A DNA stretch of 47,914 nt from Bacteroidales bacterium (GTDB lineage Bacteria; Bacteroidota; Bacteroidia; Bacteroidales; P3): NCBI GenBank assembly GCA_017561155.1, contig JAFZDP010000040.1, positions 1 through 47,914 on the forward strand, written 5' to 3'. The position numbers and the translations under genes were made by a program. Shown here in pieces: positions 6,490-15,311 of the stretch. Within the stretch, counting starts at the first letter, position 1, and each line of letters begins with the position of its first letter. Under the pieces are notes generated by a model. That model ran no database searches, was not told the origin of the DNA, and saw nothing but the letters and a program-made list of their open reading frames with translations.

Positions 6490-7305
6490 TTACCAAGGTT
6501 TATGGTTCTCTAAAAAATCTTCTCTCATTTTGGGATGAAAGTTGTCGGCTCCTGCTGTTCCGCCATGAAATTTGAATACACATCTTTCGGTGTAGGGGAT
6601 AAGGGCTAAAGATTCTAACGCATTGTTCTTTTCTGCGTCAGTCATTGGTCTATTGTATATTTCATAAATATATATTGCTGCACGAACTCTGCGAAAATAG
6701 AACTCTATCTTTTCTGGATTTCGCCGGGAATAACTGAAACCAAGACAATTTATAGCTTTTAGTTGGGTGTAGATGCTGTCGAATTCAATGGCGGTAAGTC
6801 CTGCTATTTGCATAAGAGTATCTTTGTCGGTATCATCGTAGCTGCTCCAACTATTGAAAAAATATTGGGTTGATGTGTCGGGGTTGGCAAGAAAACGATA
6901 TAGATTTGTGTCGTTGAATTCTAATTGTATAGAGCTGCATTCTCCCACTGCATTTTGAATATATTTGTGCAACTCGTCCATCTTGGCATGGTGTTGTTCA
7001 TAGTGTGTTGCCATAATGTCGGGATTGCAACTTTCTTCTTGCTTGGTGATATGATTAAGAGATACAATAAATAATATCAGATTCAGCACACCCCAAACAA
7101 CTGTGACTTGTTGCCACCTGTTTTTGAACTTTATACTTTTAAAGAAAAAGATTATAGAGAGTATTGCCAGTGGTATTGTAATCCACCATAAAAGTCCAAA
7201 AAGAAACAAAACTCCAAAAAAGCTATTCTTCAAAAGCAGAATAATGCATACAGTTATGCAGGGGAATGGTACAAATTTTATTATGCTTTTTAAAGTGTTA
7301 TTCAT
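6490..7305 (-). CDS. Hypothetical membrane protein with soluble C-terminal domain
   Basis: The protein is 271 aa. Three hydrophobic helices lie in the first 90 residues (about 10-28, 30-56 and 68-86), with a basic loop KSIKFKNRWQQ between the second and third. A soluble domain of about 180 residues follows, rich in charged and aromatic residues (FFNSWSSYDDTDKD, YTERCVFKFHGG). I do not recognise the family. A 34-bp stretch of the gene recurs as a fragment at 1669-1702, so a related gene may once have stood near the left end. It appears monocistronic. Confidence 0.7.
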   Translation of the reverse strand: MNNTLKSIIKFVPFPCITVCIILLLKNSFFGVLFLFGLLWWITIPLAILSIIFFFKSIKFKNRWQQVTVVWGVLNLILFIVSLNHITKQEESCNPDIMATHYEQHHAKMDELHKYIQNAVGECSSIQLEFNDTNLYRFLANPDTSTQYFFNSWSSYDDTDKDTLMQIAGLTAIEFDSIYTQLKAINCLGFSYSRRNPEKIEFYFRRVRAAIYIYEIYNRPMTDAEKNNALESLALIPYTERCVFKFHGGTAGADNFHPKMREDFLENHKPW

Positions 7306-7381
7306 TGGAACATATATATAATGTAACCATTAGTCATTCAATCTATTTTGAGTGAAAACTATAAATCTTCGACAGCGTGTA

Positions 7382-8389
7382 CTACATTCCAAGTCGTGAG
7401 AATTCTTTTCTCCCTTTCAAATAGTATTCCAACACAATGTTGCCATTGTATATGTTGGATACTTTGCGTTGGGTTATTTCTTTACGTTTCTTTTTCAGTG
7501 TGGGTATTTGTTTGTAAAATTCCCAATGTGCTTTTATTACTGCTGTAAATTCTTTAGGTTTTTTCTCTGCCAAGAATTTGCATCCTGCCACAATGTCCAG
7601 CAGTATTCTGATGGGTAATATGTATAGCAGTTGCTGTTTAGGTAAGTTTTTGAATAGTAACGAAAAATTGTTTCGGAAGTTGAGGAATGTTTTGAATGGC
7701 GAACTAGATGGTAATGTTCCACCTCCAATGTGGTATACTACAGATTGTGGGCAATAGCACACTTTGTACCCTGCATTTTTGGCACGCCAACAAAAATCTA
7801 TCTCTTCCATGTGTGCAAAGAAGTCGCCGTCAAGTCCTCCAAGTTGTTTCCAGATGTCTGATTTTACAAACATAGCAGCACCTGTTGCCCAAAATATTTC
7901 GCAAACATCGTTGTATTGTCCATTGTCTTTTTCGAGAGTGGTGAACATACGTCCGCGACAAAAAGGATAACCATATTTGTCTATATATCCGCCTGCACCA
8001 CCTGCATATTCAAAAGTGTCGCGGTTGTAGAACGATAATAGTTTGGGTTGGCATACAGCAATGTCGTTGTCTGCTTCCATCATGTCTATGATTGGTTTTA
8101 TCCAGTTGGCGGTAACTTCTACATCTGAATTTAGCAGCACATAGTAGTCGGTATCCACCTGTGACAATACCTTATTGTAACCTTCGGCAAAACCGTAGTT
8201 CTTGTCGTTTTGTATTATTTTTATTTGTGGAAATTGTTGTTGCAAAAATTCTACAGACCCATCAGTCGATGCGTTGTCGCCCACCACTATATCCACATCT
8301 GCAGGGGTGTGTTGTATAAGGGTAGGTAACAAGTCGTGCAAAAACTTTTTTCCGTTCCAATTAAGGATTACTACTGCTACTTTCTTCAT
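7382..8389 (-). CDS. Family 2 glycosyltransferase
   Basis: A 335-aa GT-A fold enzyme of the WcaA/rhamnosyltransferase-like group, probably adding a sugar to a cell-surface glycan. The N-terminus VAVVILNWNG, D38 in GDNAST and the metal-binding-type N-S-D at 87-89 (LLNSDVEV) define the nucleotide-sugar site. HMEEIDFCWR near residue 190 is the acceptor-side acidic motif of the group. The C-terminus holds a membrane-associated hydrophobic stretch (LLYILPIRILLDIV). The start overlaps the stop of the acyltransferase gene as ATGA, so the two are translationally coupled. Last gene of the GWxTD-acyltransferase-glycosyltransferase operon. Confidence 0.93.
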   Translation of the reverse strand: MKKVAVVILNWNGKKFLHDLLPTLIQHTPADVDIVVGDNASTDGSVEFLQQQFPQIKIIQNDKNYGFAEGYNKVLSQVDTDYYVLLNSDVEVTANWIKPIIDMMEADNDIAVCQPKLLSFYNRDTFEYAGGAGGYIDKYGYPFCRGRMFTTLEKDNGQYNDVCEIFWATGAAMFVKSDIWKQLGGLDGDFFAHMEEIDFCWRAKNAGYKVCYCPQSVVYHIGGGTLPSSSPFKTFLNFRNNFSLLFKNLPKQQLLYILPIRILLDIVAGCKFLAEKKPKEFTAVIKAHWEFYKQIPTLKKKRKEITQRKVSNIYNGNIVLEYYLKGRKEFSRLGM

Positions 8390-9270
8390 AGTATTGTTGT
8401 TTCAGGTTTTTTATGTTTCCAACGTTTGTGTGACCATAACCAATATTCAGGTTTGTCGATAATGGTTTGTTCCAAAAAGTTTACATACTTTTCGGTAATA
8501 TCTCCATATTTTTCTTCCAATGGATTGATTGTTATTGGTTTGAATGTTATCTCGTAGTATCCGCGTTTTACTTTCTGAACATCGTAGTAAAATACAGGGT
8601 AGTTGTATTTCTTGGCAAAATGTTCTCCACCGAATATAAATCCTGTATCCTGGTTCAAGAATGTTGTCCACCAACATTTATTTATGTTGTTTGGCGACTG
8701 GTCGCTGAGCATCATATATGCTACTGGTACTTTATGACTGTCGTAGTATTCAAATGTATCGCGTACTTTGTTGGCAAATACCACTTCTGTGCCATAACGT
8801 GTGCGATATTTGTTTAGATATTTATCTAATGTCTTGTTCGATAGTTCTTTGCCTACACCTATTCCGTGATGTTTTAGTTGGTGTTCGAGGGTGGTTATCA
8901 TGTATTCCCAGTTATTGTAGTGGGAAGACATCAGTATTACGCTCTGTCCTGCATCGTAGTATGGTGTCAGTATTTCGGCATTGGTGCAGCGGTATCGCTC
9001 CATCAGTTTTTTCTTGGATAGTCGTAGGTTGAGTATCGCTTCCATAAATATGTCTGCAAGATGATGATAAAATCTTTTTGCCAGATGACTTATTTCTTTT
9101 TCGTCTTTTTCGGGAAATGAGTTGCGCAGATTTTTTATTACCACCTTTTTTCTATAACCTATCAAATGATACAATACGAAATATATAAAATCAGCAAACC
9201 CATACAAAATTTGTATGGGCAAATATGCTATTGGAATTAATATTCCGTAAAATAACCAAGTGTTAAGCAT
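8386..9270 (-). CDS. LpxL/HtrB-like lysophospholipid acyltransferase
   Basis: A 294-aa inner-membrane acyltransferase of the lipid A acyltransferase family. The catalytic H-x4-E is at H117-E122 in SSHYNNWEY, and a hydrophobic anchor is at residues 5-36. The later block DQSPNNINKCWWTTFL is the characteristic DQxP region that shapes the acyl site. It probably adds a secondary acyl chain to lipid A or another lipid; the substrate cannot be read from the sequence. It starts 11 nt after the GWxTD gene's stop and overlaps the next gene by 4 nt. Confidence 0.9.
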   Translation of the reverse strand: MLNTWLFYGILIPIAYLPIQILYGFADFIYFVLYHLIGYRKKVVIKNLRNSFPEKDEKEISHLAKRFYHHLADIFMEAILNLRLSKKKLMERYRCTNAEILTPYYDAGQSVILMSSHYNNWEYMITTLEHQLKHHGIGVGKELSNKTLDKYLNKYRTRYGTEVVFANKVRDTFEYYDSHKVPVAYMMLSDQSPNNINKCWWTTFLNQDTGFIFGGEHFAKKYNYPVFYYDVQKVKRGYYEITFKPITINPLEEKYGDITEKYVNFLEQTIIDKPEYWLWSHKRWKHKKPETTIL

Positions 9271-9281
9271 GGGTTGCCAAA

Positions 9282-10739
9282 TTAGTAACCGCGTTCAAAT
9301 TGTATACCTGCTTCTGCTTGTACGTTTTCTTCAAGTTGTCCACCCGAAAGTCTGCGTTCCCAGAACATATCTTGAGTTTCGCCTTTGGCATTGGAGTGCA
9401 ACAAATAGTAGTCGCCTATCCTGAACTCGTCGAAGAAGACAAATGCACGTTTAGGATTGTCGCCTGGTATGTGTTGGTAAAACCACATTTGGTATGGCAA
9501 ATAGTGTATGTGTCCTATGTTTTGGAAATTGCGTGTCGATACTTTACTTTTTTCGTCAAGTATGTATGTTGGTGGTCCGTATTGCAAATACACTCTACCT
9601 CTGTCTGTTTTGTATCCTTTTACATTGCCTTTGCTGAAGTGTTTGTCGGTGTATTCTACCCACTTACGATATTTTATCCATTCGTTTTTCGGACTATCCG
9701 AGCGTGCCAACCAAAATTTATAAAAGAATGCTTGTTTCTCTTCCAATGATGCATTTTGTGCTTCGTTGAAGATGAAATCTTTTTCTTTTGCCGATGCGGT
9801 GGCATATAGTGTGTTGATGTAATAGTCCAAATCTTTTTCGTCGATGTCTGTTACGAATGTTCCGCCGTAGGCAAACATATCATCTGTATGTATTTGTACA
9901 TTGGGGTTGCTGCGTTGGAATGTGTATTTTGTGTGTCCGAAAATTTCGTTGTTTCTGGTGCGAAGTTCCACTACCAAGTTGTAGTTGCCCGAAGGTAGTT
10001 GACTTATGTCTAACGTGCTATATTTAAATATTATAGGTTTCGATACTGTACGTTCGCCTTTAAGGGTGAAGTTCAAGCGTTTGCCTGTTTCTTCCACCTC
10101 TATGTATGCCACTGTAAGGAAGGTGTCGTTTTCTTTTACAACATTATTAGCATTATAAACTTCGTAGTAGAAGTTCAATAAATCCATTTCTTTGGGTATA
10201 TAACTATCCACATATGGTTCCATGTCGTAACCGTTGCGAGAAATCATATTTTCTGTTTCGGTTGGTTTTACCGATGCAATTATTTGTAATGATGATACAC
10301 TTGCTTCGTTTTCGGGATAATATACCTCTATGTCTTGAAGTACTTCTACAGGGTCGGTATCTGCGTTTTTGTCCTTCATTATTATTTGTAGGTTGTACAA
10401 TCCGTTTGGTAACGCAAAACGACGAACGTCGAGAAACGAGAACATATTGTTTTCGGGGTTGTCGATTGCGGGACTTTGAAGGTTGTATCGTTTGGCATAC
10501 ACTATAGAGTCTGATTGATTTGCTATCACTGTCATTTCTATGGTTGCCTGATACTTACCATCATTGGTGGGTACGAATTTGAAATGCCATGCGTTGAACG
10601 ATATGTATGTTTCTACATATGGCGACTCTGCAGGGTTGTTGAAGGTTGAATACGAAAACAATGCCATTGCATTTTGTGCCTGCAAATTGCCCACACCCAA
10701 TAGCACAGCAAAGATAACCGATAATATTATTTTTTTCAT
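9282..10739 (-). CDS. GWxTD domain-containing exported protein
   Basis: The protein is 485 aa with a signal peptide (MKKIILSVIFAVLLGVGNLQAQ). The N-terminal half consists of beta-rich repeats, with two related segments around residues 40-140 and 165-275. The conserved C-terminal domain contains WIKYRKWVEYTD, then GYKTDRGRVYLQYGPPTYI at about 380-400. The family signature is GWxTD; here the tryptophan is a tyrosine (GYKTD). The family is confined largely to Bacteroidota and relatives and its function is not established. It heads an operon with an acyltransferase and a glycosyltransferase, which suggests an envelope role. Confidence 0.9.
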   Translation of the reverse strand: MKKIILSVIFAVLLGVGNLQAQNAMALFSYSTFNNPAESPYVETYISFNAWHFKFVPTNDGKYQATIEMTVIANQSDSIVYAKRYNLQSPAIDNPENNMFSFLDVRRFALPNGLYNLQIIMKDKNADTDPVEVLQDIEVYYPENEASVSSLQIIASVKPTETENMISRNGYDMEPYVDSYIPKEMDLLNFYYEVYNANNVVKENDTFLTVAYIEVEETGKRLNFTLKGERTVSKPIIFKYSTLDISQLPSGNYNLVVELRTRNNEIFGHTKYTFQRSNPNVQIHTDDMFAYGGTFVTDIDEKDLDYYINTLYATASAKEKDFIFNEAQNASLEEKQAFFYKFWLARSDSPKNEWIKYRKWVEYTDKHFSKGNVKGYKTDRGRVYLQYGPPTYILDEKSKVSTRNFQNIGHIHYLPYQMWFYQHIPGDNPKRAFVFFDEFRIGDYYLLHSNAKGETQDMFWERRLSGGQLEENVQAEAGIQFERGY

Positions 10740-10811
10740 AATATACTGATTTTGTATTATTAATATTTTTACGTTACTATAAATCTACACAATAACGCAA
10801 CATAACTGTTA

Positions 10812-11168
10812 TTATTGTTCTTTTTTGTAATGATATTTTATGTTGTTGTGATTTACGATAAGTCTGTTGTCGTCTACATATTTAATGAAGAACGTGTCCG
10901 TAACGTTGGTAAAATTGCTGTCGGAGAGGTATTTGCCGCTTATTATCAGCATATTGTCGTCTAGGTGCCATTGCTCGTATTGCTGGCGTGGAGTGTTTAT
11001 TGCTGATGCATATCCGCTTTTGCCAAGGGTGAAACCATGTATGTCTTTGGATTCTGTTTTGTCATTGTCCAGTATCCACGACCCGTATAAGTGATTCTGT
11101 GTTTTGCGGCAACCATTCATTATCAGCAGCAATGCAATAGGTAATATATATATAAGTCTATGTTTCAT
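10812..11168 (-). CDS. Small lipoprotein, lipocalin-like
   Basis: The protein is 118 aa. The signal peptide MKHRLIYILPIALLLIMNGC ends in a lipobox with the acylated cysteine at residue 20. The mature part begins with LYGSWILDNDKTES, the usual opening of lipocalin-like beta-barrel domains, and ends VNHNNIKYHYKKEQ. Probably anchored in the outer membrane facing the periplasm. Ligand is unknown. It lies at the left edge of the repeat-bounded cassette and probably does not belong to it. Confidence 0.8.
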   Translation of the reverse strand: MKHRLIYILPIALLLIMNGCRKTQNHLYGSWILDNDKTESKDIHGFTLGKSGYASAINTPRQQYEQWHLDDNMLIISGKYLSDSNFTNVTDTFFIKYVDDNRLIVNHNNIKYHYKKEQ

Positions 11169-11261
11169 CGTGTTTTGTTTATTTCTAAAATAACGGAAAA
11201 AACTCTTATCTGTTGTATGGTGAGGTTAAAATATATTTTACAGACAACGGAGGGTATAGAA

Positions 11262-11531
11262 ACTTCATTAACCTGTAACCTGTAACCTGTAACCATTAAC
11301 GATTAACCAATAAAATTAAAAAATCCATCTGTGGTAACGGTGGTAACGGTGGTAACGATGGTAACGGTGCGAGTATTGAGATGTGAGGGTATAGAAAGTA
11401 TAGAAAGTATAGAAAGTAAAGAAAGGTATTAACTAATAACCATTAACCTATAATCTGTAACCAATAACCATTAATCTGTAACCAATAACCATTAATCTGT
11501 AACTAATAACCAAAAACCATCTGTGGTAACG
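11262..11531 (+). repeat. Left repeat mosaic of the primase/HU cassette (array L)
   Basis: The order on the plus strand is as follows. AACCTGT units (period 7) run from 11270 to 11296. CCATCTGTGG at 11325-11334 runs into TAACGGTGG units (period 9) to about 11370. A GTGCGAG...GTGAGGG spacer leads to TATAGAAAG units (period 9) at 11389-11426. ATTAATCTGTAACCAATAACC units follow to about 11510, then a second CCATCTGTGGTAACG. The same order of words occurs, inverted, at 16861-16992. No coding potential is present. Confidence 0.85.
11510..11531 (+). repeat. 22-bp terminal inverted repeat, left end
   Basis: It begins CCAAAAACC and ends GGTAACG. The exact reverse complement is at 16971-16992. The pair encloses the VirE_N, DUF3987, 75-aa and HU-like genes and nothing else. 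Confidence 0.8.
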
Positions 11532-11561
11532 ATATCTTATATATACTGAACGAAGTAAATA

Positions 11562-11604
11562 AAAAAAAGAGTCGCAAGTTTTTATTAAATTAAACTCACG
11601 ACTC
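11562..11604 (-). terminator. Intrinsic terminator of the VirE_N-DUF3987 operon
   Basis: On the minus strand GAGTCG pairs with CGACTC, with additional AAACT/AGTTT-type pairing inside the loop, and eight T follow directly (minus-strand copy of 11561-11568). It lies 25-70 nt downstream of the DUF3987 stop. Confidence 0.8.
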
Positions 11605-11628
11605 TAACTTCCTGAAAAATACATGATG

Positions 11629-13329
11629 TTATATTTTTTGGAAACTGTCTTTACTTAACTGTTTGATTTGATTATTTTTCTTAAAGCGGCATAATTCTTT
11701 TTTTGCACAATTTTCTGACGAATAAAGTGCATAAAATTGTGCGCGAGTAAATGTATCAGGCAGATACGATAATTTATTATTGTATTGTTCTTCTACTTCT
11801 TCTACTGTAGTCGAATCGCCGTTTATTTTCATATATTTTCCAAACTTACGAACTTGTGTTGCAAGTATATGATTGGCAGTATATTCGAACAGTTTAATAA
11901 CATTGTCACTCACTTTTGGAGCACTTTTTAATTTATCACCATCAATGTTCATCCAACCGTCTTCAGTCATATACTTACCTGCTGATGCTGCTTCCATAAA
12001 GTACAATGTCATTGCATTACGACGTGCTATATCCATGGCACGATTCTTCATGCTATCGATGACATAATGGTATTTACCATCTTTTGAATCGTAATCTAAC
12101 CAAGCGTTGAAGAAGTCAGAACAAAGTTGGTTGAATACAGGATGCACAAGAGTGCCGCGGTTCATACTCATTAGGCGGCAGATAGGTTTAATAATATCCA
12201 TTTCCGATATTTTTTTATCTGGATATGTATTCACGTTGTATGGTTTATTGTAAACCTTTTTTACTTCTACAATGTTGAAACGTGATGCTTTACCATTATT
12301 TACATCTTTTTTTGAAAAGAAAGATGATAATGATTCAGGTACACCTGTTGCCACCATATTCACAGCTCCTATTGCTTCTTGTCTACCGCTCGGCAAACCC
12401 AATTCTTTTGCTTTAGCAAAAGAGCGTATTTCAGTTAGTTTAGCAGTGTCGTACAACTGACAAATAGTTGCTGCTTTTACACCGTAATTTTTATTCTCAC
12501 AACTATCAGTAAGATTTGCTATTTCGGAACAAAATACCGAAAGTCGTCTGCCATCGTTTATCTGGCACAAATCAAATAATCCTTTTCCTGTACTATCCAT
12601 ATTTTCAATCGTTAAAATAGGCATTTCAGGTGCAGGATAATCATCTTCATCAAAAGTATCAGGATGCTCCTTTTTTGCTTTTTTTACCATTTTTTTCCAT
12701 AGACGGTAATTTTCAGCGTTTTGCTCTTCTTCTTCTTTAAGTGCAGCTGCCCATAGTCTGTATACTTTTTCGGCAAGTGATTTACCTTCACTGGTTTCTG
12801 CTTCTACAAGTGTAAGTAAGCATATGCTTTCACCATAGGCATCTGCCGATGTAGAGTATTTTACCCTGTGCAAATAAGTAGCAGCGGTGGTAAGAATGTT
12901 ATACACATTGGCAAGTGTAAGATGACGCATGGCAGTATTGTTCAAAATAGGATTTAAACTTTCTTGCATAACTTTTGGGAAAGTTATTTCATCTATTTTA
13001 CTTGTCTGATATACTACGTTTTGAAAGTTGTCTATCATTTCATCGAATGTACATCCGTAATACGGCACTGCCAATGCACCATTACCACTGTCGAATGTGC
13101 GTGTTTTTTTATCATCTTTCGGATGTGTAAAACCCCACCATACGGCATTTATACCTTCTGTACTTTCACTCGGGTCGTCGGGAAAATAAAATCCTTCTGC
13201 TTTATGTTTTGCAACATAAGCATCGTAATATGCTTTTACTTCATTTGCTTGTATTCCCAGTTTATTTAAATCTTGCCCATAATTTCTGTCAAAATTATGA
13301 CGATTAGTTTTTTGCACGTTGGAAACCAT
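11629..13329 (-). CDS. DUF3987 domain protein (primase-associated, helicase-like)
   Basis: The protein is 566 aa. A Walker A-like but degenerate loop, ETSEGKS, is at residues 178-184 after LLTLVEA. Farther on, ENMDSTGKGLFDLCQ and RRLSVFCSEIANLTDS match the DUF3987 pattern of a sensor strand followed by an acidic 'SDE'-like box, here SE. The protein may be a DNA translocase/helicase-like partner of the adjacent VirE_N protein. The start codon is ATG at 13329, 26 nt inside the VirE_N gene and in the +1 frame. In many Bacteroidota the two domains are one polypeptide. The overlap contains an A6 run (13308-13313); one base fewer would fuse them. Either translational coupling or a frameshift is possible. 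Confidence 0.85.
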   Translation of the reverse strand: MVSNVQKTNRHNFDRNYGQDLNKLGIQANEVKAYYDAYVAKHKAEGFYFPDDPSESTEGINAVWWGFTHPKDDKKTRTFDSGNGALAVPYYGCTFDEMIDNFQNVVYQTSKIDEITFPKVMQESLNPILNNTAMRHLTLANVYNILTTAATYLHRVKYSTSADAYGESICLLTLVEAETSEGKSLAEKVYRLWAAALKEEEEQNAENYRLWKKMVKKAKKEHPDTFDEDDYPAPEMPILTIENMDSTGKGLFDLCQINDGRRLSVFCSEIANLTDSCENKNYGVKAATICQLYDTAKLTEIRSFAKAKELGLPSGRQEAIGAVNMVATGVPESLSSFFSKKDVNNGKASRFNIVEVKKVYNKPYNVNTYPDKKISEMDIIKPICRLMSMNRGTLVHPVFNQLCSDFFNAWLDYDSKDGKYHYVIDSMKNRAMDIARRNAMTLYFMEAASAGKYMTEDGWMNIDGDKLKSAPKVSDNVIKLFEYTANHILATQVRKFGKYMKINGDSTTVEEVEEQYNNKLSYLPDTFTRAQFYALYSSENCAKKELCRFKKNNQIKQLSKDSFQKI

Positions 13330-14263
13330 GGTTCTTGTAATAATCGTCGATAAGATTGCTGTCGACAGTTACATTTTCGGCCCATTCAACGGCATCACAT
13401 ATAGGAGCGGATGATGATACAGTAGTGTCAGCTATAGAAGTTGAGGAAGATGTAACTATTTGAATAGGTGTATTTTTACCTTCGAATAGTTTTTTATTAA
13501 CACGGAAAAAATAATCTTTGCATACCATGTATGACAAACGTTTGACATCGTGAGCACCTTTATCACGATAACTTAAGGGAATGTCAAGTTTTGTGAAGAA
13601 ATCTATTTGATTTTCAACCATGGTTAAATCAGGATTAGCAACAAAAATGCAACGCAACCCGTGATAAGACGGACTGCGGTGTAGCAGTAATAATCTTGTG
13701 TTGTCGGTGTCTTCGTCCCACTTTAATATTTTTGCCACTATTTTTTGTAATTCATCTTCGTTATATACACCATCTATATCTATGATGGCATTACCGTTAC
13801 TCTCGAAAACTTTCTCTTTAGCACGGTTATTTTCTGCGTTGTAACCGCAATAAGCGTACAAAGGCAGTTCATCTTTTAGTATTCTTTTTGCAGTTAGATA
13901 GTTGTCATTTTTAGGGTCTAATTCTCGCAATTGTTTGCATATTTGAGCTATGGCAGGATTTGTAGCTTCTGCTATAAAGTCTTCGTAAGTAGCACGAGTA
14001 CCTATTATAGAATTATTGTTTGAAAATCTTGTAATGTAACTACCACAGTCTTGTTCGGTAGCGGTAGTTGTAGTAGTAGAGTGCAACAATTGAGTATCAG
14101 TCAATTGTTCAACATAATGGTTTGTACAACCTTCTGTTGTAGAGTCAGAGGTAAATGTATTGTCTATTACCTCCCCATTTTCCGAGAACACGAATGGTGT
14201 TTCTTGCTTTCTGTAGGGTTGCACACTATCGTGTGCAGTTCCCTGATTAATATTTTTACTCAT
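13304..14263 (-). CDS. VirE_N (BT4734-like) primase-related protein
   Basis: The protein is 319 aa. Residues 1-85 are low-complexity and Thr/Ser-rich (STTTTTATEQ). The VirE_N domain spans about 90-260: IIDIDG at 160-165 supplies the paired aspartates, and LLLHRSPSYHGLRCIF at 191-206 is the conserved HRSxSxxGL block. These features resemble archaeo-eukaryotic primase folds (established only at the level of family resemblance). The final codons read GCA AAA AAC TAA; the stop comes directly after an A6 tract, and the DUF3987 frame overlaps it. Members of this family typically lie with DUF3987, HU-like proteins and short regulators, as here. The promoter is unclear; no TAnnTTTG box is evident upstream. 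Confidence 0.82.
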   Translation of the reverse strand: MSKNINQGTAHDSVQPYRKQETPFVFSENGEVIDNTFTSDSTTEGCTNHYVEQLTDTQLLHSTTTTTATEQDCGSYITRFSNNNSIIGTRATYEDFIAEATNPAIAQICKQLRELDPKNDNYLTAKRILKDELPLYAYCGYNAENNRAKEKVFESNGNAIIDIDGVYNEDELQKIVAKILKWDEDTDNTRLLLLHRSPSYHGLRCIFVANPDLTMVENQIDFFTKLDIPLSYRDKGAHDVKRLSYMVCKDYFFRVNKKLFEGKNTPIQIVTSSSTSIADTTVSSSAPICDAVEWAENVTVDSNLIDDYYKNHGFQRAKN

Positions 14264-14691
14264 TTTTAAAATATTTTTTTAATATTTTATTTTAAATGTA
14301 AAATGTAATAATAAATAGTCCGAAAACTATCTTTTTTTACATTAAATGAAAATCCCAAGGATATATAGTAATAAACTTACATTGTATTTGTAAGGTTGTG
14401 TTGTGTTGTTTGTGTTGTTTATTTGGTAATATAGTGCGCGTGCACAAAATTTCCAAATATATATATCAATTATTTTATTTTATCATTTCATCTTTAACGC
14501 TCCTTTCTGTTATAAATATTATTCATTTTGTTTTTTATGTATAATAAGACATCAAAATATTACTATTAGGTTCTTAAACAAAAGTTAATTTATTGCTTAC
14601 TATTTTATATTTATAAATTTTTGGTATGTTTTATATCTTAATAACGTAACAACTCTTAATTTATTGTGTAAAAATCGTTTTTTAACATCAT
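14264..14691. other. AT-rich non-coding gap
   Basis: No gene is visible. The stretch 14444-14532 (including TTATAAATATTATTCATT) recurs in slightly altered form at 14990-15072, on the other side of the 75-aa gene, so that gene sits between two direct copies. TGTGTTGT words repeat at 14395-14420. It presumably holds the promoter of the VirE_N gene, but I cannot place it. Confidence 0.5.
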
Positions 14692-14919
14692 TTAATACTT
14701 TACATGAAACTTTATTGGTTGTTTTTTCATTTTATATACCACATCATAATCAATATAGTTCATACCTTTCATATTATCTATTATATGAATTATATAGTCT
14801 TTTGGTTTGTTTATAGTAGTCGCTTTTACTATATCATTGATAGTTTTTATACTAACACCTTCTTCATCACATGTATCTTTTAGATACTTATATATTAATT
14901 TTTCTTCTACTGTCATCAT
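14692..14919 (-). CDS. Hypothetical 75-aa protein, possibly winged-helix
   Basis: The pattern is helix-turn-helix-like: KLIYKYLKDTCDEEG, then SIKTINDIVKATTINKPKDY, then MNYIDYDVVYKMKKQPIKF as a possible wing. It is very Lys/Ile/Tyr rich, like its AT-rich surroundings, and no database family comes to mind. Its position upstream of, and in the same direction as, the VirE_N gene is where small regulators often sit in such loci. The gap to the VirE_N start is about 430 bp, so it is unlikely to be in one tight operon. Two tandem ATG codons open the frame. Confidence 0.5.
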   Translation of the reverse strand: MMTVEEKLIYKYLKDTCDEEGVSIKTINDIVKATTINKPKDYIIHIIDNMKGMNYIDYDVVYKMKKQPIKFHVKY

Positions 14920-14965
14920 CTTTAAAAATCTTTTTATATCTATATAACCATTTTATTATCCTTTT

Positions 14966-15157
14966 TTCCACAAAAAAATGGAAAAAATTATTTTTGCTTC
15001 CAAATATATATTAATTATTTTATTTATCACTTCATCTTTTGCCTCCTTTTTATTATAAATATTATTCATTGTTTATTGTTAAAAACTTTATATATTAATA
15101 ACCATTTTTGCTTCAAAATTTCCACAAAAAAATGGGAAAAAAATTATTTTTGCTTCC
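14966..15157. repeat. Duplicated block upstream of the 75-aa gene
   Basis: TTCCACAAAAAAATGG followed by an A-run, TTATTTTTGCTTCC, occurs at 14966-15001 and again at 15120-15157. TCCACAAAAAAATGGA is itself a short palindrome. A second duplicated word pair (TATATTAATTATTTTATTT... TATTATTCATT) spans 14458-14532 and 15004-15072. Overall it looks like a roughly 150-550-bp segment copied and then decayed. Confidence 0.55.
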
Positions 15158-15311
15158 ACCTATGTATTATTATTATAATAATATGTTGTTTTTCATAGAT
15201 TTATATCTTGTGTTATTTTTTTGATGCTACATAATATCATTAGCATCACTTTTTTTTGACATGGGAGAGAAATATTTTTTTATTATCCACGCATTGGGGT
15301 GCAAAAAAACA

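Noticed and set aside
11262-11531. Repeat mosaic as a CRISPR array
   Set aside because: Units are 7-9 nt without unique spacers of 25-40 nt, and no cas genes are present.
13304-13329. A AAA AAC as a -1 programmed frameshift site between VirE_N and DUF3987
   Set aside because: The heptamer is in the right phase, but the DUF3987 frame is +1 of the VirE_N frame, so a -1 shift would not enter it.
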